Origin: Clostridia bacterium
GTDB taxonomy: Bacteria > Bacillota > Clostridia > Peptostreptococcales > Anaerovoracaceae
Assembly: GCA_900766045.1 (NCBI GenBank)
Contig: CAAFTW010000053.1
Location: 1 to 12,821 of the forward strand
DNA: 12,821 nt
Direction of reading: 5' to 3'
Below the pieces are notes generated by a model that saw only the letters and a program-made list of their open reading frames with translations, did no database searches and was not told the origin of the DNA. A program made the position numbers and the translations under genes. Below, piece after piece: positions 7,301 to 12,821 of this stretch; the stretch's first letter is position 1; the number at the start of each line of letters is the position of its first letter.

Positions 7301-7515
7301 TTAAAGATGTCCTTCCGATGATTGAGAACGGCATTGAAGTGCTCATCAATACGCCAAAGGCGATGAACAAGCTGAATACGGATACCTTCCCGCTCCGCCG
7401 CAAGGCCATCGAGCACAACCTCCCGGTACTGACCTGCATGGATACCGCGCAGATCTTTACCAAGGCTATTGAACTGAAGCAGAAACACACCCATCTGGAG
7501 TACAACCCACTCTAA
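4339..7515 (+). CDS. carB: Carbamoyl-phosphate synthase large subunit
   Basis: The 1058-residue protein makes carbamoyl phosphate from bicarbonate, ammonia delivered by CarA, and two ATP. It shows the internal duplication of the family: VMIIGSGPIVIGQAAEFDYA near residues 10-29 is repeated as LVVGSGPIRIGQGIEFDYC at about 556-574. Each half carries an ATP-grasp domain; the first has the glycine loop GGTGGG at 175-180. Residues about 400-550 correspond to the oligomerisation region. The C-terminal part from about 935 (GGVFVSLRDHDK onward) is the methylglyoxal-synthase-like allosteric domain that binds UMP or ornithine in characterised enzymes. Length is close to the usual 1060-1075, with no interruption. 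GGGAGGA at 4324-4330, inside the end of carA, serves as its ribosome binding site. A strong terminator follows 28 bp after the stop, so carAB is a two-gene operon. Long open frames on the opposite strand here are codon-bias artefacts. Confidence 0.98.
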   Translation: MPKDFTLKKVMIIGSGPIVIGQAAEFDYAGTQACKAIAEEGIETVLVNSNPATIMTDHGIADKVYLEPITEEAVEQIISKERPDGILAGFGGQTGLNIGMSLYEKGVLDKYHVKLLGVNRESIYKAEDREAFKKLMQEIDEPIPPSTIATNVDECLDFVKKIGYPVIIRPAYTLGGTGGGIANNKEELIEHCKMGIEKSAIGQVLVEKSIAGWKEIELEVIRDAKDNCIIICSMENLDPVGIHTGDSIVVAPVQTLDDHQYQMLRDASLKIIRALHIEGGCNVQLALNPDKDEYAVIEVNPRVSRSSALASKAAGYPIAKIAAKIAIGYTLDELQNYVTKESSACFEPTLDYCVVKFPKWPFNKFRTASRKLGTQMKATGEIMAIDRNFESALMKGIASLEIEGNGLRIPYVTNLDNDRLMAKMRVGDDERIFCIAEAFRRGIADVESIHAETKIDRWFLYKIYGIIEMERRLQSEEITPEIIYEAESHGFTDDDILDLTKMPREVLQDIRLYHDMYPVYKIVDTCAGEFEAATPYYYQSYGGENESKRSDNEKILVVGSGPIRIGQGIEFDYCCVQGVWALKDLGYESIIINNNPETVSTDFDTSDKLYFDPLHTDDVMNVIKQERPEGVILQFGGQTSLNLASRLSARGINILGTKNKYIDLAEDREKFHELMDELHIVTPKGCAVRTHEEAEAAVKELGYPLVVRPSFVIGGRAMQVVYNDDELNTYLKEAVRMSHEHPVLIDQYIEGKEMDVDCIADGEDVLIPGIMEHFERTGVHSGDSCTSYPPYDFPQEVIDSLIDHTKRIARALHVVGLMNVQYAWDGKTIYVIEVNPRASRTVPILSKVTKVPMVRIAVAVMTGQKLKDMEYGTGLYPDKDYYAVKVPVFSDSKLTDVDVAVGPEMKSTGEVLGIDKDLDKAIYKGFIAAGGKIPTEGGVFVSLRDHDKNDESAGIVKKYQDLGFKIYASEGTGKFLTEHGVENTFLPFKDVLPMIENGIEVLINTPKAMNKLNTDTFPLRRKAIEHNLPVLTCMDTAQIFTKAIELKQKHTHLEYNPL

Positions 7516-7543
7516 TCCGGGTGCGTAAACGTGAAATTATTTT

Positions 7544-7579
7544 ACAGGCAGGCGCGTAACTGGCGCCTGTCTGTTTTTT
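7544..7579 (+). terminator. carAB intrinsic terminator
   Basis: ACAGGCAGGCGC (7544-7555) pairs with GCGCCTGTCTGT (7563-7574), 12 bp with a single G-T wobble, around a 7-nt loop, and six T residues (7574-7579) follow. It isolates the following U32 gene from carAB transcription. Confidence 0.9.
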
Positions 7580-7612
7580 GACAAAGAGAAATGTGAAAGG
7601 AAGAAGCTGAAC

Positions 7613-9898
7613 ATGGCAGAAAAACAGAGCAGAAAGTGCGAACTTCTGGTTCCGGCAGGGGGAGAGCAGGCCTTTCTGGCCGCAGTGGAAAATGGCGCAG
7701 ACGCTGTCTACGTTGGCGGAAGCTCCTTCAACGCCAGGGCTGGCGCGCAGAATTTCAGCCGGGAGCAGCTGAAAGAGGCTGCCGCTTATGCCCATCAGAG
7801 GGGCGTCCGCGTTCACGTCACCATGAATATTCTTCTGCGGGATGACGAACTCCGGGCAGCAATGAAAGAAGCAGAATACAATTATGAGATCGGCGTTGAC
7901 GCGCTGATCGTGCAGGATCTGGGCCTGGCCGGCCTGATTCATAAAGAAATGCCGGATTTCCCTCTGCATCTGTCCACGCAGGCGACGGCCTATGATCTCC
8001 GCTGCGTGCAGGCCGCCGAGCAGCTCGGTTTCCGCCGCGCCGTACTTTCCCGCGAGCTGACTTTTGAAGAAATCCGCGCGATCAGAGAACAGACGGATCT
8101 GGAACTTGAGATGTTTATCCACGGCGCACTCTGCATCTGTTATTCCGGCCAGTGTCAGATGAGCCGGTATTTCGGAGGTCGGAGCGGGAACCGCGGAGCC
8201 TGTGCACAGCCCTGCCGCCTTCCGTATACGGTACTGGACAGAGACGGACGCCGGGTTCACAGCGGCCGTCATCCCCTCAGCCCGAGAGACCTTTGTCTGT
8301 TGGACGATCTGGGAGATCTGATCCACGCCGGCATCGATTCCTTCAAGATCGAAGGCCGCATGAAATCGCCGGAATATGTCGCGGTCGTGACTTCGATTTA
8401 CCGGAAATACATTGACCAGTATCTGAAGACAGGAAGCTGCAGGGTCGACCCGGCGGACCGCATGGCTCTGCGCCAGATTTTCAACCGCGGTGATTTTACG
8501 GAGGCATATCTGCACGGTTATCCGGGGAAGAAACTGATGTGTTCGGGTCTTCCGAAGCATCAGGGCCTGCCGGTCGGAAGGGTAAACAGCCGCGTCAATC
8601 CGATTCTTCTGGATGTCCGGCTGGATCGTGAATTGCAGTTAGGCGATGGCATTGAAATTCATAACTCCGAGCTCACTGGCGGCATTCTGACTTATAAGAA
8701 GCAGATGAAAGGCGGCCTGACCAGAATCGGTGATTTCAAGGGCGATGTTCATAAGGGGGACGCGATCTTCCGGACTTCATCGAAGGCCCAGATGGAGGCT
8801 GCCAGAAAAACTTTTCAGGAGCTGTCCTTCACGGAAGGCAAGTTCAGAAGAAAGCGCGGAATATCGATGAAGCTGAAGGAAGACGGGCAGAATCTGATCC
8901 TGAGCGCGTCGACGATCGCGGGCAGGACTTTTGGTGATTATGACCAGATGATTTCCGCCCATGCGGAATCGCAGGCCGGACCGTTTTCTTACGCAGAACA
9001 TCACGCCGCAAGTCCAGAACGCCTGAAAACAGCCCTGAAGAAGACCGGCGGCACACCGTTTGAAGTGGAAGAACTGGAGCTTCCGGAGGCCATGCTTCTT
9101 CATGTGAGAATGGCTGAACTGAACGCCTTGCGCCGGAAAGTGCTGGATAAACTTTCTGAAAAACTTGCGTCCGGCCGGACAAAAACCATACGGCAAGAGC
9201 ATGACGGAAATCCGCTTCCGCGGAATCTGTGCCGGGAAACAATCCAGTGCCCTGAGGCGCCGTCATTTATGATGCAGGACCACGATGAAGTGTATTTTTA
9301 TTCCTGGGATTCGCTGCGTCATTATTCATCGGCGGCTCCGGGAGAGATCGCCCTGCTTCCACTGATTGAAGCCGAATCGCATTATAACGATATTCCGAAA
9401 GTGCTGGAGAATACGGGGTTTCCTCATATCGTGCCGTGGATTTCCAATGTGGCAAAAGGAAAAGAGGCGGCCTGGATCGAGGCGCATATTGCAGAAATCG
9501 CTGAACACTGGAAAGAAAGCGGAATTTACATCGGAAGCCTCAGCTGGATCCGTTATCTGCCGGAGCACGGCATCCCTGTATATGCGGATTTCGGCCTGAA
9601 CCGCTATAACCGCAGAACGGCAGAAGTCCTGGAGCAGATGGGCGCCGCATACGCAATGCCTTCGCTGGAAGAGGCCGGGCATGAACAGGGGGCGTTTCCT
9701 CTGATGACGACCCAGTACCGGCCGGACGGAGATGTGATGATCTCCAGAAAGAAAGACCGGCTGGACCTGTGGAAGCCGGGATTCAGTGAGCAGACCTGGA
9801 TTCTGCCGGAGCGGCAGCCGGAGAACTGCCGGGACATCCGGCCGGCAGAGACCGGGCACGGCAGAGTGCGCCGCATTTACGTCAGTCCGGAGTGCTGA
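7613..9898 (+). CDS. U32 family protein with central DUF3656-like region; RlhA-like (candidate 23S rRNA hydroxylase)
   Basis: The 761-residue product opens with the U32 core: ELLVPAGG (about 10-17), a GADAVYVGG strand, and LSTQATAYD (120-128). The U32 signature is complete at residues 166-184, EMFIHGALCICYSGQCQMS. Cys174, Cys181, Cys197 and Cys228 are the likely iron-sulfur ligands, with spacing like that of characterised U32 proteins such as UbiU (inference). SFKIEGRMKSPEYVA at about 243-257 ends the core. The middle (about 370-480) resembles DUF3656, the domain that marks RlhA (E. coli YdcP), which hydroxylates C2501 of 23S rRNA. A C-terminal third (about 560-710) looks like a second, degenerate U32-type barrel segment. 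The historical name collagenase-like peptidase is probably misleading. At 761 residues it is longer than E. coli RlhA because of this tail. An AAAGGA-type site lies before the ATG. No promoter is obvious in the short gap after the carB terminator, and no terminator is seen after the gene. Confidence 0.85.
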   Translation: MAEKQSRKCELLVPAGGEQAFLAAVENGADAVYVGGSSFNARAGAQNFSREQLKEAAAYAHQRGVRVHVTMNILLRDDELRAAMKEAEYNYEIGVDALIVQDLGLAGLIHKEMPDFPLHLSTQATAYDLRCVQAAEQLGFRRAVLSRELTFEEIRAIREQTDLELEMFIHGALCICYSGQCQMSRYFGGRSGNRGACAQPCRLPYTVLDRDGRRVHSGRHPLSPRDLCLLDDLGDLIHAGIDSFKIEGRMKSPEYVAVVTSIYRKYIDQYLKTGSCRVDPADRMALRQIFNRGDFTEAYLHGYPGKKLMCSGLPKHQGLPVGRVNSRVNPILLDVRLDRELQLGDGIEIHNSELTGGILTYKKQMKGGLTRIGDFKGDVHKGDAIFRTSSKAQMEAARKTFQELSFTEGKFRRKRGISMKLKEDGQNLILSASTIAGRTFGDYDQMISAHAESQAGPFSYAEHHAASPERLKTALKKTGGTPFEVEELELPEAMLLHVRMAELNALRRKVLDKLSEKLASGRTKTIRQEHDGNPLPRNLCRETIQCPEAPSFMMQDHDEVYFYSWDSLRHYSSAAPGEIALLPLIEAESHYNDIPKVLENTGFPHIVPWISNVAKGKEAAWIEAHIAEIAEHWKESGIYIGSLSWIRYLPEHGIPVYADFGLNRYNRRTAEVLEQMGAAYAMPSLEEAGHEQGAFPLMTTQYRPDGDVMISRKKDRLDLWKPGFSEQTWILPERQPENCRDIRPAETGHGRVRRIYVSPEC

Positions 9899-10150
9899 GT
9901 TTCTGGCAGATTTGGGGAAAGTCAGCGTTTTCGGCACTGGTGCGGATCTTCTGGCCGGTAAAAACGGATACATAAGAGCCGGGGAAATCATTGAGCCGGG
10001 GATGATTCCTGGCTGAGGGACTGGAAATTCCTGTGGCGCGGCAGGCTGCGGGTGGAGCTTATGCCTTGGCCGGGTGGATTTTGTCCCGTGAAAACAGAAG
10101 GGCAGATCTGCATAAAGTTAAATTTATGTGAATAAAGTTTAAAAGACCTA
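9899..10150. other. Intergenic stretch after the U32 gene, no gene seen
   Basis: I see no gene and no canonical terminator. A 10-bp direct repeat GAGCCGGGGA occurs at 9976-9985 and 9993-10002. AATCAT (9986-9991) can pair with ATGATT (10002-10007), but no T run follows. The left part is GC-rich like the preceding gene and stays open in one frame to about 10016, but without a start. Composition turns A/T-rich from about 10110, where the next operon's control region begins. Confidence 0.5.
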
Positions 10151-10183
10151 TTGACATAATACGCGCAGGATGGTAAATTTATG
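10119..10183. promoter_or_regulatory. Direct repeats flanking the importer promoter, candidate operator pair
   Basis: TAAATTTATG occurs exactly at 10119-10128 and again at 10174-10183, the second copy overlapping the -10. The upstream copy is also half of the inverted repeat CATAAA/TTTATG (10111-10116, 10123-10128), and ATAAAGTT repeats at 10112-10119 and 10132-10139. This could be a repressor or activator site; the regulator is unknown. Confidence 0.35.
10151..10179 (+). promoter_or_regulatory. Promoter of the amino-acid ABC importer operon
   Basis: A perfect -35 TTGACA (10151-10156) and a -10 TAAATT (10174-10179) are separated by 17 bp. Transcription would start near 10186, giving a leader of about 70 nt that contains the inverted repeat ATGTAA/TTACAT (10185-10190, 10201-10206). 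Confidence 0.75.
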
Positions 10184-10255
10184 CATGTAATTTAATATAT
10201 TTACATTCAGTAAGGCAATGAAAACTTCGCGTGTAAGTGGAAAGGAAGTATTCAC

Positions 10256-11071
10256 ATGAAAAAGAATCTGGCTATGAAACTGGCAGTTCTGGGCCTCTGC
10301 GTGGTTACGGCATTCGCGTTCACCGCGTGCGGGAGCTCTTCTTCCAGCAGTAAATCCAAGTCAACAGCAAAGAAAACCTATACAGTCGTAACAGAGCCGA
10401 CATTCCCACCGTATGATACGACGGATAAGAAGGGCAACCTGACAGGATTCGATATGGACATGGTCAAGGCAATTGCAAAGGACCAGGGCTTCAAGGTTAA
10501 GTTCAAGTCCATGGAATTCCAGTCTCTGATCCCGGCAATTCAGTCCGGAAACGCAGACATCATCGCAGCCGGAATGAACGTCGACAAGGAACGTTCCAAG
10601 AAGGTGGACTTCACCAATACATATAGTGACGCAGGTCTGGTGGTCATGGTTAAGAAAGACAACACCACGATTAAGGGAGAAGACAGCCTGACCAGCGATA
10701 TGAAGATTGCCAGCCAGACCGGAACATCTGGAGCTACAGAGACAAAGAACCTGCAGAAGAAGGGTAAGATCAAGCAGGCCGTTATTCTGGACGGATTCGA
10801 CACCTGCATCATGCAGCTGCAGAACGGAGACGTTAACGCCGTTATCATCGACAAGCCGGTTGCGCAGAACTACATGCAGAAGCACAGCGGAAAGTTCAAG
10901 ACTGTCGGAAAGACACTGGACGCCGAGAGCTACGCAATGGCAGTCAAGAAGGGCAACTCAGAGCTTAAGGGAAAGCTGAACAAGGGCCTGAAGGACATCG
11001 TAAAGGACGGCACATTCCAGAAGCTCTGTGACAAGTGGGGCATCGGAAACAAGTTCGCTTCCACGAAATAA
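10256..11071 (+). CDS. Polar amino-acid ABC transporter substrate-binding lipoprotein (SBP family 3)
   Basis: The 271-residue protein captures an amino acid outside the membrane and delivers it to the permease encoded downstream. Residues 1-24 form a lipoprotein signal peptide (KK, hydrophobic core, then FTAC), with lipid-modified Cys25. A Ser/Lys-rich linker (26-40) follows, typical of Gram-positive lipoproteins. The mature part has the family 3 pattern: TEPTFPPYD (46-54), GFDMDMVKAIA (64-74), QSGNADIIAAGM (96-107), and KERSKKVDFT (111-120). Arg113, the QTGTSG loop (154-159) and Asp199 in IIDKPVA are the expected ligand carboxylate and amino contacts. The specificity (arginine, glutamine, histidine or cystine type) cannot be read from sequence alone. 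A GGAAAGGA stretch lies upstream of the ATG. The gene is first in the operon and is followed by a hairpin terminator that should give it more transcript than its partners. Confidence 0.93.
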   Translation: MKKNLAMKLAVLGLCVVTAFAFTACGSSSSSSKSKSTAKKTYTVVTEPTFPPYDTTDKKGNLTGFDMDMVKAIAKDQGFKVKFKSMEFQSLIPAIQSGNADIIAAGMNVDKERSKKVDFTNTYSDAGLVVMVKKDNTTIKGEDSLTSDMKIASQTGTSGATETKNLQKKGKIKQAVILDGFDTCIMQLQNGDVNAVIIDKPVAQNYMQKHSGKFKTVGKTLDAESYAMAVKKGNSELKGKLNKGLKDIVKDGTFQKLCDKWGIGNKFASTK

Positions 11072-11101
11072 CATCGTCTGAAAAAGCGTTTATGATGAGC
11101 G

Positions 11102-11138
11102 TCGAAGCGGGGGAGGCATTCTCCTCTGCTTCGATTTT
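11102..11138 (+). terminator. Intra-operon terminator between binding protein and permease genes
   Basis: TCGAAGCGGGGGAG (11102-11115) pairs with CTCCTCTGCTTCGA (11121-11134), 14 bp with two G-T wobbles and a 5-nt loop, followed by TTTT (11135-11138). The U tract is short, so termination is probably partial. This would let the binding protein be made in excess over the membrane components. No second promoter is obvious in the remaining gap, which supports readthrough. Confidence 0.8.
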
Positions 11139-11257
11139 CTGCGTGTAAGGCAGAACTGCCGCGGATGCATGCGCAGTGCGGCACCGGCATATAAATTGGG
11201 GACGGAGGAGAAAACAGCCGTTCTGTGTGTGTAATTTGAAATGGTAAGGAGAATACT

Positions 11258-11926
11258 ATGTTTTTCAGCAAACTGTGGGAAGGCTTTGCGACAGCGTTTC
11301 GCGGAGTCCCGACAACCATGGGTGTCAGTGCGGTCGCCGTTCTGATCGGATTGGTGCTCGGCCTGATTCTGGCGCTGATGCGTCTGTCTAAGTTCAAGGT
11401 GCTGCGCGGGCTTGCCACGCTGTATATTGATATTGTAAGAGGTACGCCGCTGATGGTACAGGCCCTGATCGCTGCCTACGGAATTCCGGTGCTCATCCAG
11501 AGCATGGGCGTAGACTGGAAATGGCCGCATCTGGTCATCCCGGCACTCCTTTGCTGCGGCCTGAACAGCGCCGCCTACATGGCAGAAATCGTCCGTGGAG
11601 GACTGACCGCTGTCGATAAGGGCCAGATGGAAGCCGCCCAGTGCCTCGGCATGACGCATCATCAGGCCATGAAGCTCATCATTATTCCGCAGGCCCTGCG
11701 TCTGATCCTCCCGCCGCTGGGAAATGAGTTCGTAACCATGATCAAGGAGACCGCGGTTCTGTCCGTTGCGGGCGTAACCGAAATCACCCGTGAAGGAACA
11801 CTCCTGTCCGCGAGAACCTTCGACTTCTTCACTGCATACGTCGGCGTAGCACTGGTTTACCTGGTGTTCACCGTTACGATCTCCAAGCTCGTGCTCTATA
11901 TGGAGCGCCGGCTGAAGATGGAGTAA
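11258..11926 (+). CDS. Amino-acid ABC transporter permease (HisM/GlnP type)
   Basis: The 222-residue inner-membrane protein forms the translocation path with the ATPase encoded next. Hydrophobic segments lie at about 20-41, 55-80, 90-108, 155-175 and 191-212, giving about five membrane helices as expected for this family. Segment GVPTTMGVSAVAVLIG (16-31) and YIDIVRGTPLMVQ (56-68) are family hallmarks. The cytoplasmic EAA loop that docks to the ATPase is intact: EIVRGGLTAVDKGQMEAAQCLGM (110-132), with the EAA triplet at 125-127 and the invariant Gly131. AAGGAG at 11246-11251 lies 6 nt before the ATG. The gene may form a homodimer since no second permease gene is present. It depends on readthrough past the upstream terminator. 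Confidence 0.95.
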   Translation: MFFSKLWEGFATAFRGVPTTMGVSAVAVLIGLVLGLILALMRLSKFKVLRGLATLYIDIVRGTPLMVQALIAAYGIPVLIQSMGVDWKWPHLVIPALLCCGLNSAAYMAEIVRGGLTAVDKGQMEAAQCLGMTHHQAMKLIIIPQALRLILPPLGNEFVTMIKETAVLSVAGVTEITREGTLLSARTFDFFTAYVGVALVYLVFTVTISKLVLYMERRLKME

Positions 11927-11960
11927 TCTGCGTTATCAGGACAAAAAGTATACGTGCAAG

Positions 11961-11967
11961 AGAGGAG
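11961..11967 (+). promoter_or_regulatory. Ribosome binding site that decides the ATPase start
   Basis: AGAGGAG lies 10 nt before the ATG at 11978 and downstream of an in-frame GTG at 11954. Because the site lies after that GTG, and the family's N-terminus MLEIKNLKKSYG begins at 11978, the ATG is the true start. Confidence 0.75.
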
Positions 11968-11977
11968 TCTGTCTATC

Positions 11978-12691
11978 ATGCTGGAAATCAAAAATTTAAA
12001 GAAATCATACGGCGATCTGGAAGTCCTGAAGGGAATCAACCAGGTTATTAATGATAAAGAGGTACTGTGCATTATCGGACCGTCAGGAGGCGGAAAATCC
12101 ACCCTCCTGCGCTGTCTGAACCATCTGGAGGAGCCGACAGAGGGCGAAATCTATATCGACGGAGAACTGATCGCAGAAGAGAATCTGACCAAAGTCAGAG
12201 AGCGTATGGGCATGGTGTTCCAGAACTTTAACCTGTTCCCGCATATGACCGTGCTGGAGAATGTAACCGTCGGCCCGATCCACGTAAAGGGAAAATCAAA
12301 GGAAGAGGCAGAAAAACACGCAAAGGAGCTTCTGGAAATGGTCGGCCTTTCTGATAAAATAAATTCCAAGCCGCGCGCTCTGTCCGGCGGACAGCAGCAG
12401 CGTGTCGCCATCGCGCGCGCACTGGCCATGGATCCGGAAATCATGCTCTTTGACGAGCCGACATCCGCACTGGACCCGGAAATGGTCGGGGAAGTACTCG
12501 ACGTAATGAAAAAACTGGCCTCTGAAGGCATGACCATGGTCGTCGTGACCCATGAGATGGGATTCGCCAGAGAAGTCGCAGACAAGGTCATTTTCATCGA
12601 CCAGGGCGTCATCGCAGAAGAGGGTACCCCGGAACAGATCTTCGAGCATCCGCAGAACGAGCGTACACGCAGTTTCGTGCGCGCAATCTAG
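11978..12691 (+). CDS. Amino-acid ABC transporter ATP-binding protein (GlnQ/HisP type)
   Basis: The 237-residue cytoplasmic ATPase powers the importer. All ABC motifs are present: Walker A GPSGGGKST (34-42), Q-loop Gln82 in FQNFNLFPHMT, signature LSGGQQQR (135-142), Walker B IMLFDEP (155-161) with catalytic Glu160, D-loop SALD (163-166) and switch His192 in THEMGFA. FQNFNLFPHMTVLENV and MGFAREVADKVIFIDQG are typical of the polar amino-acid subfamily. Length matches the family (about 240). I start at ATG 11978 rather than the upstream GTG at 11954 because of the ribosome binding site position. The gene is last in the operon; the gap after permease is 51 bp. No terminator hairpin is visible before the downstream promoter at 12733, so transcripts might run into the next unit. 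Confidence 0.96.
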   Translation: MLEIKNLKKSYGDLEVLKGINQVINDKEVLCIIGPSGGGKSTLLRCLNHLEEPTEGEIYIDGELIAEENLTKVRERMGMVFQNFNLFPHMTVLENVTVGPIHVKGKSKEEAEKHAKELLEMVGLSDKINSKPRALSGGQQQRVAIARALAMDPEIMLFDEPTSALDPEMVGEVLDVMKKLASEGMTMVVVTHEMGFAREVADKVIFIDQGVIAEEGTPEQIFEHPQNERTRSFVRAI

Positions 12692-12700
12692 GAAGCTCGT

Positions 12701-12761
12701 AAAATAAAAATCAAAAAAAGTTAAAAATAGTATTGACAAAGTCCGCATCAGGCGGTAAGAT
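12701..12761 (+). promoter_or_regulatory. Strong promoter with UP-like A/T tract, candidate rRNA operon promoter
   Basis: TTGACA (12733-12738) and TAAGAT (12756-12761) are 17 bp apart. Upstream, 12701-12732 is almost entirely A/T with several A runs, as in UP elements of rRNA promoters. The start would be near 12768. The identity of the transcribed gene is beyond the window; the rRNA assignment rests on the following leader and is an inference. Confidence 0.65.
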
Positions 12762-12767
12762 ATAGAA

Positions 12768-12821
12768 GTTCGCTCGAGAGAGCGGGCGCGAACATAGAAA
12801 ACTGCATAGACAGGAAATGCA
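12768..12821 (+). ncRNA. 5' leader of the downstream transcript, rRNA-leader-like, cut by the window edge
   Basis: GTTCGC (12768-12773) pairs with GCGAAC (12788-12793); an alternative hairpin is CGCTC (12771-12775) with GAGCG (12780-12784) and a GAGA loop. The stem is followed by GAAAACTGCATAG (12797-12809), similar to the GAAAACT part of the boxA antitermination region in Firmicute rRNA operons, and then by GGAAATGCA. No start codon with a ribosome binding site is present. This fits a pre-16S leader, but a tRNA cluster or other stable RNA is possible. Confidence 0.35.

Noticed and set aside
7466..8560. 364-codon open frame on the minus strand
   Set aside because: Antisense to the U32 gene and the carB end, with no ribosome binding site.
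11954..11977. GTG start extending the ATPase by eight residues
   Set aside because: The ribosome binding site lies downstream of this GTG, and the family N-terminus begins at the ATG at 11978.
12768..12821. Another copy of the 220-bp palindrome at the right edge
   Set aside because: Only short fragments (CGAAC, CAGGAA-ATGCA) are shared with 637-673, which is not enough; an rRNA-type leader explains the sequence better.

Overview
The window looks like a low-to-mid GC Firmicute of the class Clostridia, most likely Lachnospiraceae. That is inferred from the lysine-rich Fn3/Ig-like surface protein, AGGAG-type ribosome binding sites, consensus sigma-A promoters with 17-bp spacers, and the Ser/Lys-rich linker after the lipoprotein signal peptide. 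No sequence search was possible, so genus is not claimed.

Layout. (1) Positions 1-453 hold the 3' end of a surface protein gene. (2) Positions 454-1690 hold no convincing gene but are full of structure. There is a 220-bp imperfect palindrome (461-680) with a bidirectional terminator at its core. An array of short inverted motifs with strikingly constant geometry follows (848-1229: five units of TCGGRAAA, 17 nt, TTTYCCGA). A diverged 25-nt piece of the palindrome recurs at 1458-1482. (3) argG (minus strand) and carA-carB (plus strand) are divergent around a 279-bp regulatory region with two good promoters and candidate ARG boxes. (4) A large U32-family gene, RlhA-like, follows a strong carB terminator. 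(5) A polar amino-acid ABC importer operon (binding lipoprotein, permease, ATPase) has its own promoter, and a strong hairpin terminator lies between the binding-protein gene and the permease gene. (6) The right edge holds a strong promoter with an A/T-rich UP-like tract and a leader that resembles an rRNA operon leader; the transcribed gene lies outside the window.

How the genes work together. ArgG makes argininosuccinate from citrulline and aspartate; CarAB supplies carbamoyl phosphate for citrulline and pyrimidine synthesis. Their divergent arrangement, the candidate ARG boxes and the short carA leader without an attenuator suggest arginine-responsive control at the promoters. The ABC importer may bring in a polar amino acid, which would fit a nitrogen/amino-acid theme, but its substrate is not determined. 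The most unusual material is the gene-free stretch 454-1690, especially the 25-bp-spaced alternating motif array.
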